Origin: Ottowia thiooxydans DSM 14619
GTDB lineage: Bacteria > Pseudomonadota > Gammaproteobacteria > Burkholderiales > Burkholderiaceae_C
Direction of reading: 5' to 3'
NCBI RefSeq assembly: GCF_000422885.1
Contig: NZ_AUGX01000009.1
Span: 186,001 to 250,000, forward strand
Length of the DNA stretch: 64,000 nucleotides
Notes under the pieces: model-generated
Seen by the model: only the letters and a program-made list of their open reading frames with translations
The model's database searches: none
What the model was told of the DNA's origin: nothing
Shown: one piece after another, positions 27,945 through 36,907 of the stretch
Layout of the letters: each line of letters starts with the position of its first letter
Position numbering within the stretch: the first letter of the stretch is position 1
Position numbers and translations under genes: made by a program

Positions 27945-28695
27945 CCATCCTGTTGAATACGAAGCGCGGCAGATGGCGGATGATGAGCATGATGAGCGCC
28001 CACTTGCCGGGTGCGTACACCACGGGGCGACCTGCTTCCACCGCCTTGACGATGGCCTCGGCCACAGCCTCTGCGCTGGCCAGTTTGGCGCCGTCTTGTT
28101 TCAGGTGCGCGGTCATCGGCGTGTCCGTGGGGCCAGGCTTGGCGAGTGTGACGCGCACAGCGCTTCCCGCCAGCGCAAGCCGATGCTGCAACCCCTGCGC
28201 ATAACGTTCTACCAAGCCCTTGGCGGCGCCATAGACGTAGTTGCTCTTGCGTCCTCGGTCGCCCGCCACCGATCCGATGATGCACAGCCGTCCGCTGCCT
28301 GCGCGCTGCATGGCACCAACGAAGGCTTCAGCGATCAGTACAGGAGATAGGCCATTTACCCGAATGGCTTCCTGGGCGGTATGTAGATCGTTCTCACATG
28401 CGTTCTGATCAGGCAGCGAGCCATGGGCGATCAGCACGATGTCGAGTGGGCCTGAACTGGTTGCGTCCAGGACGAGGGCCTTGATGGCCTCGATATCGTC
28501 GAAGCGCAACTCCGTGACGCGTGCGGTGACGTGTGTCCCGCGTGGGCGCAGATCAGTGGCGAGTGGCTCGGCACGCTGGGCATTGCGGGCGACCAGCAGG
28601 ATGTCGCACGGGCCTTGCTGCGCCCAGAGGCGGCTGCATTGGTGCGCAATGGCGGAAGTGGCGCCAACGATGACGATGCGTTTGGGTTGGCTCAT
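27937..28695 (-). CDS. short-chain dehydrogenase, DprE2-like (2'-keto-polyprenylphosphoryl-ribose reductase)
   Basis: From the ATG at 28695 (MSQPKRIVIVGATSAIA) the protein has 252 residues; a GTG at 28728 could add 11. It shows the Rossmann motif GATSAIA, IAHGS, Ser in IIGSVAGDRGRKS and the YVYGAAK catalytic Tyr/Lys. DprE2 enzymes use NADH to reduce the keto intermediate from DprE1, completing epimerisation of polyprenylphosphoryl-ribose to -arabinose. It follows the DprE1-like gene by 36 bases and overlaps the GtrA gene. A 33-base piece of this gene recurs at 26199. Confidence 0.85.
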   Translation of the reverse strand: MSQPKRIVIVGATSAIAHQCSRLWAQQGPCDILLVARNAQRAEPLATDLRPRGTHVTARVTELRFDDIEAIKALVLDATSSGPLDIVLIAHGSLPDQNACENDLHTAQEAIRVNGLSPVLIAEAFVGAMQRAGSGRLCIIGSVAGDRGRKSNYVYGAAKGLVERYAQGLQHRLALAGSAVRVTLAKPGPTDTPMTAHLKQDGAKLASAEAVAEAIVKAVEAGRPVVYAPGKWALIMLIIRHLPRFVFNRMDV

Positions 28696-28731
28696 TTGGA
28701 AGCGCGGAGGTGAATTTAATGTGAACACGCC

Positions 28732-30033
28732 CTAACTACCCAGCAGGCGGCGCGACATGGCCGAACTGATGCCGGGGTCGCGGAAGGGCTGGATTTTTGT
28801 CCATTCGGGATAGCCAGATTGGAACAGACTGGCGGGCATGCGCGCATCCTTGGCGGGATAGATGCGCCCACCCGTCTCGCTGACGATGGCATCCAGCCGC
28901 TCGAACAGGCGCAAAGTTCTGTCTCCCTGGTTGGGGAAATCCAGCGCCAGCGTGATCCCAGGCCGGGGGAAGCTCAGCAGGCCGAGCGAGGGCTGGTTGC
29001 CGAAGGTCTTCAGCACGGCCAGGAAAGAGCCTTGTCGGCTTTCGGCGATCTGGGCCAAGATGGCCTCGATGCTTGACTCGCCACCCTCGAATGGAACCAC
29101 ACACTGGTATTGGTAGAAGCCACGGGGGCCGTACATACGATTCCAGTCAGCAATGCCGTCCAGCGGGTAGAAGAAGGGCTTGTAATGGCTAACGGTTCTC
29201 TCAGTGCGGAGCTTGTGGGCTTGGTAGTAGAGCGCATTGAAGGGGCGCAAACTTATGGCATTGACCAATGAGAGCGGTGGCGTGAAGGGCATCGCCAAAC
29301 CGCTTTTTTTGGGCTCTTTGGCCGGAACCGGGGAGCCCGTGGCGCAATGGTTTCCCCGCATGAACAAACCGCGTCCGCGTTTGTCCAGGCAGTCTATCCA
29401 GGAGACGGTGTATTCCCAATGGGCGTCTGATTCGGCTGCCAATGTGTGGAAGCGCGCCAGCGAATCGAAGGCGATGGTCTCTGTGTCCAGCCAAGGACCT
29501 GCCACACGCCGTAATTGCAGCGTGGCCTGGGTGATGAGGCCAGTCAAGCCGAGACCACCCACGGTGGCCCGAAACCATTCAGCTTCGTACTCCGGCCCAC
29601 AAATGATGGTGCGGCCATCGGTGCGCTGCAAGCTTAGAGAGCGCACGTGATGACCGAACGACCCGGCCACGTGATGGTTCTTGCCGTGTACATCGTTGGC
29701 AATGGCTCCGCCCACGGTGACGAACTGCGTGCCAGGCGTGACGGGTAGCATCCAACCGCGCGGGATCAGCAGGCGCTGAATATCGGCCAGCAGCGCGCCG
29801 GCCTGGCAGCTCAACAGACCGTTGACGGCGTCGAAATTCAGCCAGTGATCCGCCCCTCGCGTCAGCCACAGCGCACCGCCTGGGTTCAGGCAGGCATCTC
29901 CGTAGCTGCGGCCCATGCCGAAGGGTAGAGCAGTTTGGCCGACGTCCGGCTTCGGCATAGGGCCACTCTGGCCATCCAGCGGCAATATCTGGTGCTGGTC
30001 GGCGCTGAGGCGGCCCCAGGAACTGACGCGCAT
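28732..30033 (-). CDS. FAD-dependent oxidase, DprE1-like (polyprenylphosphoryl-ribose 2'-epimerase, oxidase subunit)
   Basis: 433 residues from the ATG at 30033, which overlaps the stop of the HAD-UbiA gene as TGATG. The FAD-binding domain has PFGMGRSYGDACLNPGG, TPGTQFVTVGGAIANDVHGK and NHHVAGSFGHHVRSL, all hallmarks of DprE1. Lys395 in RIYPAKDAR corresponds to the catalytic Lys418 of the M. tuberculosis enzyme. At the place of its Cys387, the covalent target of benzothiazinones, I read Ala363 (GITLALDF). The reaction oxidises C2 of the ribose on a polyprenyl phosphate; the SDR gene downstream then reduces it to arabinose. Confidence 0.9.
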   Translation of the reverse strand: MRVSSWGRLSADQHQILPLDGQSGPMPKPDVGQTALPFGMGRSYGDACLNPGGALWLTRGADHWLNFDAVNGLLSCQAGALLADIQRLLIPRGWMLPVTPGTQFVTVGGAIANDVHGKNHHVAGSFGHHVRSLSLQRTDGRTIICGPEYEAEWFRATVGGLGLTGLITQATLQLRRVAGPWLDTETIAFDSLARFHTLAAESDAHWEYTVSWIDCLDKRGRGLFMRGNHCATGSPVPAKEPKKSGLAMPFTPPLSLVNAISLRPFNALYYQAHKLRTERTVSHYKPFFYPLDGIADWNRMYGPRGFYQYQCVVPFEGGESSIEAILAQIAESRQGSFLAVLKTFGNQPSLGLLSFPRPGITLALDFPNQGDRTLRLFERLDAIVSETGGRIYPAKDARMPASLFQSGYPEWTKIQPFRDPGISSAMSRRLLGS

Positions 30034-31484
30034 CACCAGGGAGAACCCACGGTGGCCATCGCCAGCGAAGCTACGAATGCGGCCCCGCAGGCCAGGCTGG
30101 TGCGATCCTTCACGGAAAAGATCAATGGATCGTCATGCATCTCGCCCCGATGGGATTTCAGCCACAACCAACTGATCCAGTACACCAGGACGCTCACGGA
30201 AGCGAGAATGGCCTCCGGCCAGGCATACAGGGCCTGCACGGTTTCACCATGCAGGTACAGCGCCAGTACCACGGCGCTAGCGTACCCTGCGGCGATGCCG
30301 AGGGCCTGTACCAGTGCGATGTCTTGCGTCACATACCCGCGCCCGGGCGCGGCGGTGGTGGCGGTTTCACCGCGTTGTATGAGTGTGTGCAACTCGGTGT
30401 GGCGCTTGAGGAGGGACAGCGACAGGAACAGAAAGCCAGACACTGCCAGCAACCAGTGGGACACTTGCAGATCCGCTGCCGCTCCACCTGCAAGGATGCG
30501 TAGCGTATACAGGCCCGCTAGCGTCATGCAATCCAGCAACACCAAGCGCTTGAGCGAGACTGAATACCAGCTGGTCAGCAGGAAGTACACCACCAGCCAT
30601 GCAAGAAAGCTTGGCCCCACTGCCCAGGCCAATCCGAAACTGACGATTAGAAGCAGGGGCGCAATGGCCACGCCCCAAGCTACGGGCACGCGCCCGCTGG
30701 CGAAAGGGCGCAGGCGCTTGCGGGGGTGCAGGCGGTCGCTGTTCAGATCCAGCAAGTCGTTGCCGATATAGACCGCCGACGCGCACAAGCTGAACGAGAA
30801 AAATGCCAACAGCACGGTGCCCCAGGCTGCGGCGTTGGTCAATTGGTGCGCGGCGAGCAGGGGCACGAACAACAGCAAGTTCTTCAGCCACTGGTGCATG
30901 CGCATCATCTTCGTGATGTGGCGCATTGGAGGGTTGAGCGCGGGAACCACCTTGTCCACGTTGCCGTGCTGGCGCGCCGTGTCCAAGGTTGAGGCGGACG
31001 CATTCACGACGATCGCCCGGTGCGCGGCTCGCCAAACAGGCAGGTCGTCTTGCGAGTTACCTGCATAGTCAAAGCCTTGCGGGCCGAATTGCTGTATCAG
31101 CCGATCAGCTTTGCGGCTGGCAGACAGATTGGTTTCGCCATCGCTGGCCAGCACTTCATCGAAGATGCCGAGATGCTGTGCGATGGCTTGTGCGGTATGT
31201 TGGTCGGCGGCGGTGCACAGCACCAGAGTGCGGCCTGCGGCTTTTTCTTGTCTAAGCCAATCCAGCAGTTCCGTGTTGTAGGGGAGTGTGCCGGCATCCA
31301 GGACCACGCGCCCCGCCAGTTCCTGCTTAAGGTTCGCCTTGCCATGCCGCAGCCAGACAGGAAGGAGCAATCCGTGCCACGGCCGCGCCTTGATCAGCGC
31401 CAGCGCCTGCTCGTGCAGGGTGTCGGTGAGGACCAGGGTGCCGTCCAGATCGATGACCAGAGGCCGACGTGAGGTCGTCGTCAT
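30033..31484 (-). CDS. HAD phosphatase - UbiA prenyltransferase fusion, polyprenyl-phosphate phosphoribosyltransferase-like
   Basis: A 483-residue two-domain protein. Residues about 1-185 are a HAD phosphatase (VIDLDGTLVLTD with Asp12/Asp14; YAGNSQDDLPV). Residues about 190-483 are a UbiA-type membrane enzyme with some eight helices and the acidic motif at 242-250 (NDLLDLNSD) followed by RLHPRKRLRPFASG, close to Rv3806c as I recall it (NDVRD then DREHPTKRFRP), the enzyme that makes decaprenylphosphoryl-5-phosphoribose from PRPP. The HAD part could then remove the 5-phosphate, giving two steps in one polypeptide. The order HAD-UbiA, DprE1, DprE2, GtrA gives the whole route to a lipid-linked arabinose. 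Confidence 0.9.
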   Translation of the reverse strand: MTTTSRRPLVIDLDGTLVLTDTLHEQALALIKARPWHGLLLPVWLRHGKANLKQELAGRVVLDAGTLPYNTELLDWLRQEKAAGRTLVLCTAADQHTAQAIAQHLGIFDEVLASDGETNLSASRKADRLIQQFGPQGFDYAGNSQDDLPVWRAAHRAIVVNASASTLDTARQHGNVDKVVPALNPPMRHITKMMRMHQWLKNLLLFVPLLAAHQLTNAAAWGTVLLAFFSFSLCASAVYIGNDLLDLNSDRLHPRKRLRPFASGRVPVAWGVAIAPLLLIVSFGLAWAVGPSFLAWLVVYFLLTSWYSVSLKRLVLLDCMTLAGLYTLRILAGGAAADLQVSHWLLAVSGFLFLSLSLLKRHTELHTLIQRGETATTAAPGRGYVTQDIALVQALGIAAGYASAVVLALYLHGETVQALYAWPEAILASVSVLVYWISWLWLKSHRGEMHDDPLIFSVKDRTSLACGAAFVASLAMATVGSPW

Positions 31485-31519
31485 ATGTCAGAAAGCGCGG
31501 TAAGCGATGGCTGGCTGGG

Positions 31520-33073
31520 TCATGGTTGTTTTTCCCAGATTTCGGTGGTGAGTTTGAAGAATTCGGACCTTTGTATCTTGTAGCCTTGACCGCATGCTTT
31601 GCTCAAAGCATCGCTCAGATCATCTCGGGATGATGCTCGCAGAAGTGCGAAGCGCGGGCGTCCCTGGATGGTCTGACAAACTTGAGGGACATTTTCCGGA
31701 ATGTAGTAAGGCTGGCGAACCAAGGTCTTGGAGCCTTTGCGTTTCAGATAGTAGTCGTATCCCGCAGGGTTCAGCATGAAATCTGTGAACACGATGTCTC
31801 CGTCATTCAGGTGCGCGGCTATTGAGGCTGCAGCGCCTCTGAAATCTGCCTTTTGCGCAGAGCGAAAGCTCTGGATGAGCGGCCATTGGGTGGCGATGAT
31901 GATGGCCAGAAAAATCCAGCCCAGCCGGTTTGATCTCTGCCAGATCTTCGAGACCGCGATGGCGAAGAGGGGGTAGAAAATGGTCGCAGGAAAAATGTAG
32001 TGCCGCAGATGAAGAATCTGGCTCTTCTGCATGATCCATGTCATCACGAGAAAGTAAGCGGCGGCCAAGATCGCCAGAGCGCAGGTGGCGTGCTTCCAAT
32101 TTTCCTGCGATGCCGCCGTGGCGCCCGATGTTGGCTGACGAAATCGCGCAGCGAGGAAGACAGCTGCCATGACAGTGGCCAGGACAGCTACCGCATTGAG
32201 CCAGCCCAGTACCTCAACAGCCACGCCCCTGAGCCCGATCACCAGAGCTTCGCCGTAGCTCACGTGAACCCAACCGAATTGCCCCTCGGTGGTATTGAGG
32301 AAAGACTGACGGTTCACCGACAACCAGGCCAGCACGACCACCAGCACCAATGACATGCGCAGTATGGCGTGCCAATCTTTGCGGCGCCACGCTTCCAGGC
32401 AGTAGACACTGAGGATCATTCCCGCCAGGGCGGTCAGGTTGTAGTGTGTCATGGCCGCGGCGATGAAAAGGCACACCTCCGACCATTTGGGCAGGGGCGC
32501 TGTCTTCCAGCCATGCAAGGCGCGTTCGAAAAACAGGATGACCGCTGTGCCCGAAAGTGCCGCGCCCAAGCTATAGGCGCGCGCCTCCTGCGCGTAGAAA
32601 ATCATGAACCCGGAGGTGGCATATATCGCCAGAGTGGCCAGGTAGAAAAATCCCAATCTTGTACCGGCATAGCGGTGGGTGCGCCATCCAAGCCAGGCGA
32701 GGAAGGCCAGGGCGGAAAGCGCGCTCAGCGCCCTGACACCGCCCTCGCTGTCACCAAACAAGAAAATGGAAACCTTGTTCAGCAGCTCAAAGAAGGGAGG
32801 CGACTGGTCTGCCGCCTTGATCGTCCAGAAGGATTCACTGGTGCCCACATCCCTGAGACTGATGCGCTCGAAGAATGGAACGCCAGGATGCGAAAGCAAG
32901 GCGCGATTGAGCGCAATATCTGCAGAGAAAAGCTCATCGTGCCAGAGCGATTCGCTTCCCAGGCCGTAAAGCCGGAGCAGCGCGGCGCCGGCCAGAAGTA
33001 CAAGGATGATCGCTCGCCATGACAAGGATCCGCCCTGAAACGATAGCTTGTTTTTGTCGAAAGCGAAGGGCAA
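31520..33073 (-). CDS. GT-C (family 39-like) membrane glycosyltransferase
   Basis: A 517-residue polytopic protein with about ten membrane helices and a C-terminal soluble part. The first periplasmic loop carries GLGSESLWHDELFSADIA, with the acidic Asp-Glu pair expected of PMT/ArnT-type transferases that use lipid-linked sugars as donors, and FYAQEARAYSLGAALSGTA follows. It is first in the leftward transcript, upstream of the HAD-UbiA, DprE1-like, DprE2-like and GtrA genes, so it is a natural candidate for the transferase that uses the arabinosyl lipid. The acceptor (glycan or protein) is unknown. Confidence 0.85.
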   Translation of the reverse strand: MPFAFDKNKLSFQGGSLSWRAIILVLLAGAALLRLYGLGSESLWHDELFSADIALNRALLSHPGVPFFERISLRDVGTSESFWTIKAADQSPPFFELLNKVSIFLFGDSEGGVRALSALSALAFLAWLGWRTHRYAGTRLGFFYLATLAIYATSGFMIFYAQEARAYSLGAALSGTAVILFFERALHGWKTAPLPKWSEVCLFIAAAMTHYNLTALAGMILSVYCLEAWRRKDWHAILRMSLVLVVVLAWLSVNRQSFLNTTEGQFGWVHVSYGEALVIGLRGVAVEVLGWLNAVAVLATVMAAVFLAARFRQPTSGATAASQENWKHATCALAILAAAYFLVMTWIMQKSQILHLRHYIFPATIFYPLFAIAVSKIWQRSNRLGWIFLAIIIATQWPLIQSFRSAQKADFRGAAASIAAHLNDGDIVFTDFMLNPAGYDYYLKRKGSKTLVRQPYYIPENVPQVCQTIQGRPRFALLRASSRDDLSDALSKACGQGYKIQRSEFFKLTTEIWEKQP

Positions 33074-33086
33074 TGCGGTTTCCGCT

Positions 33087-33113
33087 TAAAAAAAGGCGCA
33101 AAACACGGCGCCT
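33087..33113 (-). terminator. intrinsic terminator downstream of prfC
   Basis: On the minus strand the stem AGGCGC/GCGCCT (33108-33113 with 33094-33099) is followed by a run of about seven Ts. It lies 54 bases beyond the prfC stop and just before the GT-C start, so it separates prfC from the glycan operon. Confidence 0.8.
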
Positions 33114-33166
33114 GTAGGAAAACCGCTATTTTCGGACAAATTCCTTACCGCTCATCACGTTTCACT

Positions 33167-34795
33167 TCAGTGGCCCGATTGCAGCGCCAACCCCGCATGC
33201 TCGCGCAGCGGATGGAAGTGGATCTTCGGAAACCGCTCCTGCGCCAGCCTGACGTCGTAAGGGCTGGTGCATAGGTAGGCCAGTGTGTTCGCCGCATCTC
33301 GCGCCATACGCAGCGGATAGGCATTTTCGAACTCACGCAGTTCAGCGGGAGTGTCGGCCGTGATCCACCTTGCACCGGTGTATTGGCAGCCTTCCAGGCG
33401 CACGTCGCAGTCGTATTCGTTGTTCAAACGGTGTTGCACCACTTCAAACTGCAACTGACCCACGGCACCCAGCAGCATATTGCCGCCAGCCTCAGGTCTG
33501 AAGACCTGAATAGCGCCTTCTTCTCCCAACTGCATCAGGCCTTGCTGCAATTGCTTGGTGCGCAGCGGGTTTCTGAGGACCACGGTCATGAACATCTCGG
33601 GTGCGAAGAAAGGCAACCCGGTGAACTGAAGGTTGGCGCCATCGGTGATGGTGTCGCCAAGCTGCACGCCCCCGTGCGTGGTAAAGCCGATGATGTCGCC
33701 TGCGTACGCTTCCTCCACGGCCTCCCGGCGCTGACTCATGAAGGTGACCACGCTGGTGGGACGCAGCTCCTTGGCCGTACGTTGCACCTTCATCTTCATG
33801 CCCGGCGTGAACTTGCCAGATGCCACGCGAACGAAGGCAATTCGGTCGCGGTGGTTGGCATCCATATTGGCCTGCACCTTGAACACCACGCCAGAGAAGC
33901 CTTCATCTTCGGGTTGAACGATTTTTTCAACAGGCTGCTTGTTCACCAGCAAGGAGCTTTTGCGCGGGCCGGGGGAGGGCGACATGTCTACCACCGCATC
34001 CAACACTTCCATCACACCGAAGTTATTGACCCCCGAGCCGAAGAACACAGGAGTGAGCTTTCCGGCCAGGAAAGCTTCATGATCCCATTCGGCCGACGCG
34101 CCCACTGCCAGTTCCATGCTCCCCTGGGCTTCGTCAAACGCGTGGCCAAAGCGAGCGCGCAACTTGTCGGTTTCGTCCAGAGAGATCACTTCGAAATCCT
34201 GCGGGCGCTTTTCGCTGCCAGACTGGAATACGGTCATGCTGCGGGTGCGCAGATTAACGATTCCGCCGAAGGCTTTCCCCTGGCCCACGGGCCACGTGAT
34301 GGGGCAGCAAGGCATGCCCAGCTCACGCTCGACTTCGTCCATGATGTCCAGCGGGTCGCGCACCTCGCGGTCCATCTTGTTCACAAAAGTGATGATGGGC
34401 GTGTCACGCTGGCGGCAAACTTCGATCAGACGACGGGTCTGCGATTCCACCCCGTTGGCGGCGTCGATCACCATCAGCGCGGAATCCACCGCCGTGAGCA
34501 CGCGGTAGGTATCTTCCGAGAAATCCTTGTGGCCAGGGGTGTCAAGCAGGTTGACGACGTGGTCACGGTAAACCATCTGCATCACCGATGAGGCCACGGA
34601 GATGCCGCGCTGCTTCTCAATTTCCATCCAATCGCTGGTGGCATGGCGGCTGGCTTTGCGCGCTTTCACGCTGCCGGCGATCTGGATCGCGCCGGAGAAC
34701 AGCAGTAGTTTTTCCGTCAGCGTGGTTTTACCGGCGTCGGGGTGGCTGATGATGGCAAAGGTGCGGCGGCGCCGCGTTTCGGAGACGATAGACAA
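33167..34795 (-). CDS. prfC: peptide chain release factor 3
   Basis: A 542-residue translational GTPase that removes RF1 and RF2 from the ribosome after termination. G motifs: SHPDAGKTTLTEK (G1), LLDTPGHKDFSED (G3) and FVNKMDREVRD (G4); later FSGVVFKVQANMDANHRDRIAF and PFFAPEMFMTVVLRNPL are typical of RF3 domains II and III. The start is TTG at 34795 (MSIVSETRRRRTFAIISHPD), because the family begins at this point and no ATG is available; ribosome-site support is weak. It is a single-gene unit with a terminator behind it. Confidence 0.95.
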   Translation of the reverse strand: MSIVSETRRRRTFAIISHPDAGKTTLTEKLLLFSGAIQIAGSVKARKASRHATSDWMEIEKQRGISVASSVMQMVYRDHVVNLLDTPGHKDFSEDTYRVLTAVDSALMVIDAANGVESQTRRLIEVCRQRDTPIITFVNKMDREVRDPLDIMDEVERELGMPCCPITWPVGQGKAFGGIVNLRTRSMTVFQSGSEKRPQDFEVISLDETDKLRARFGHAFDEAQGSMELAVGASAEWDHEAFLAGKLTPVFFGSGVNNFGVMEVLDAVVDMSPSPGPRKSSLLVNKQPVEKIVQPEDEGFSGVVFKVQANMDANHRDRIAFVRVASGKFTPGMKMKVQRTAKELRPTSVVTFMSQRREAVEEAYAGDIIGFTTHGGVQLGDTITDGANLQFTGLPFFAPEMFMTVVLRNPLRTKQLQQGLMQLGEEGAIQVFRPEAGGNMLLGAVGQLQFEVVQHRLNNEYDCDVRLEGCQYTGARWITADTPAELREFENAYPLRMARDAANTLAYLCTSPYDVRLAQERFPKIHFHPLREHAGLALQSGH

Positions 34796-34942
34796 AACGG
34801 AATTCCGGTAAAAGCGAAGCAGGGCGTGAAACCCTGCGAAAGGTGCTATTTTCAGGCAAATCCGGGTAGTGGCCGGATCGGAGCCTCAGCTTCTGGGAAT
34901 TTGAGGGCTGAGGCCAAGAGCGCGCTGTGGGAAACTAAGCGC

Positions 34943-36883
34943 ATGCTGCATGTCATTCGCCCTATCGCGCGCTTCTCCCGGAAATCGGTCTTTACAGCGT
35001 TTTTCATTCTCAGCGCTACGGTGTGTTCAGCCGCCGAAGCCGACTTACCCGCACGCAAGCCTTTCTACATCGTACCGACGGTGGAAGGCCTTCTTTTCTG
35101 CGACGAGGCTCGTAACGACCCTAAGCAAGTTAATTTTGCACAGGCGCAAGCCGCCTGTGAAGTCAAAGGGCGGGGTGGTTCCGCTGCCCTGAATCGCCTG
35201 CTGGAGGAATTGGAGCCAGGTGGCGCGAAGGGGCAGGTTCAGGTTGGCTACCTGCTCACGGTACAACTGCTTAGCCTCTACAAGGCGCAGGGCAAAGAAT
35301 GGGTCATTGACGAAAGACGCGTGGATAGTTTGCTGCGCATGCTGACCGAGGTAAAACGGCCAGCGGTGGTTTATCTGCAGTCCACCCACTTCGACACTCA
35401 AGGTCCACTGCCGACTGCACTGGCCAAAGACCCGCGAAACCTTTTGCTTTTTGCCGATGGGAAACCGCCGGAATTGGGGTATTTCGGTTTTGCCATCGCG
35501 CCGTTCACGCTTTCAACCGATATGTCTTTGCCGGTCAATGCCTATCGTTTTGCGGCACTGCGGCATGTCATCAAGCGCATGCTGGCGCTTCCTGCTGAAG
35601 CACGTGAGCGGATCGTTGGCATATCGCTCGCGGGCGAAGCGCATCAGCTCTTCCCGGACTTCGAAAACGGCATGGGAGCGTACGAAGATATTCGCGTGAC
35701 AGACTACAGCGCCGCTTCCGTGGCGGGTTTTCGGCGCATGCTGGAAAAGCGCTACGGCAGCATAGAAAAGCTCAATGCCGCCATGGGGCTCAGTGAAACG
35801 TCCTTCGCTTCCGTTCCCGCGCCCAGCAAGAACATTCGCAAGGAAAGCTTGACCCGCTTCAGTGAACATTACGATGCCTGGGCGGACGGCCATCTCCCGG
35901 TATCGGGCTGGCTATTCGATCCCGAGAACAGAGTCAATGAACTGCTGCTCTATGTAGATGGCAAGCTTGTGGGGCCTGTGCAGCGCGGCATGAACCGCCT
36001 GGATGTGTATCGTGCCGTGGAAGAGATCACTACCCCCAACACGGGATTCCGGTATGACCTGGATTTCAGTGCCATGTCCGTGGGGCGGCACCGCGCACAA
36101 GTTGTGGCCGTCTCTGGTAAAGATCGTTACCTGTTGGCAGAAGCCCCCTTCGTGGTGGTTGGGCGCGATCAGGCCAAGGTGTCGGATGACTTACCAGCCG
36201 GGGTGCAAGATCTGAAAACTGAAGGTTCGGTTTCCCGGGTCAGGGCGTTCCTGGACAAGGTACTGCGCAAACTCGGGTTTAACCGACCGCTGCCCAACCC
36301 CACAACATTGCAAGGTGTACGTTCCTGGCTCGATATGCCCAGGTCGTTGCAGGATGTCTACTACAACCCTCTTGCCCGTGAATGGAATCGCTATCGGGAT
36401 GACCAGACGGTGGCCTTCATGACGGCATTTTTCAATATCGCTCGGGAAGCCGGCCTGCCAGCGCAAAACCTGTTTTCCCACCAGATCATTCCGCGCATCA
36501 ACTCGTCATGGAATCCCCAGCTGTTCGCCGTGGATAGCAGCTTGCAGCGCAACCTCCCATGGCGGCCCGGTATCAATATGTATGGCGGAACCACCCACAG
36601 CGCCTGGCTGCGCGGCTTCATGAAGGAGCGCGACCTGACTGACTACGGTGCACCGGAGTTCCACCCACAACAGTGGAAGCAACCCGACGCCGCTATGGCT
36701 GCACTGCGCGAGCAATACGACGCCGGTGCCCGCTTTATTAGCCCAATGTATTTTTCTCTCGTGCCCGACAGATTCAAGGGCGCAGCAGAGAACGGGGTTA
36801 ATCGAATGGAAATTCGCCCTGACAACTCCAAGGACGGTTCTGACCAGTTCTACCGGGCCATCCGAGATTTCGCGCGGAATTGA
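34943..36883 (+). CDS. secreted glycoside-hydrolase-like protein with an inserted Ig-like domain
   Basis: The ATG at 34943 gives 646 residues and a signal peptide (basic RPIARFSRKS, hydrophobic FTAFFILSATVCSA, cleavage near AAEA); the frame stays open further left but is not signal-like. Segments such as VVYLQSTHF, GISLAGEAHQLFPDF, YGSIEKLNAAMG and DDQTVAFMTAFFNIAREAG look like a beta-galactosidase-type (GH42-like) barrel. Residues about 310-410 (GWLFDPENRVNELLLYVDG) look like an Ig-like insert splitting it. I did not verify catalytic glutamates. The protein is probably periplasmic or surface and may act on an envelope polysaccharide. It stands alone between prfC and ahcY. Confidence 0.75.
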   Translation: MLHVIRPIARFSRKSVFTAFFILSATVCSAAEADLPARKPFYIVPTVEGLLFCDEARNDPKQVNFAQAQAACEVKGRGGSAALNRLLEELEPGGAKGQVQVGYLLTVQLLSLYKAQGKEWVIDERRVDSLLRMLTEVKRPAVVYLQSTHFDTQGPLPTALAKDPRNLLLFADGKPPELGYFGFAIAPFTLSTDMSLPVNAYRFAALRHVIKRMLALPAEARERIVGISLAGEAHQLFPDFENGMGAYEDIRVTDYSAASVAGFRRMLEKRYGSIEKLNAAMGLSETSFASVPAPSKNIRKESLTRFSEHYDAWADGHLPVSGWLFDPENRVNELLLYVDGKLVGPVQRGMNRLDVYRAVEEITTPNTGFRYDLDFSAMSVGRHRAQVVAVSGKDRYLLAEAPFVVVGRDQAKVSDDLPAGVQDLKTEGSVSRVRAFLDKVLRKLGFNRPLPNPTTLQGVRSWLDMPRSLQDVYYNPLAREWNRYRDDQTVAFMTAFFNIAREAGLPAQNLFSHQIIPRINSSWNPQLFAVDSSLQRNLPWRPGINMYGGTTHSAWLRGFMKERDLTDYGAPEFHPQQWKQPDAAMAALREQYDAGARFISPMYFSLVPDRFKGAAENGVNRMEIRPDNSKDGSDQFYRAIRDFARN

Positions 36884-36907
36884 GTCAGATGCCTGGGATT
36901 AGGACAC

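Noticed and set aside
33383-34591. 402-codon open frame antisense to prfC
   Set aside because: It mirrors the RF3 gene on the other strand, is very rich in His, Gly and Ala, and has no recognisable domain; a shadow of GC-rich coding DNA.
34742-34942. N-terminal extension of the glycosidase-like protein
   Set aside because: The extra 67 residues overlap the prfC start antisense and push the clear signal peptide inside the protein; the ATG at 34943 is preferred.
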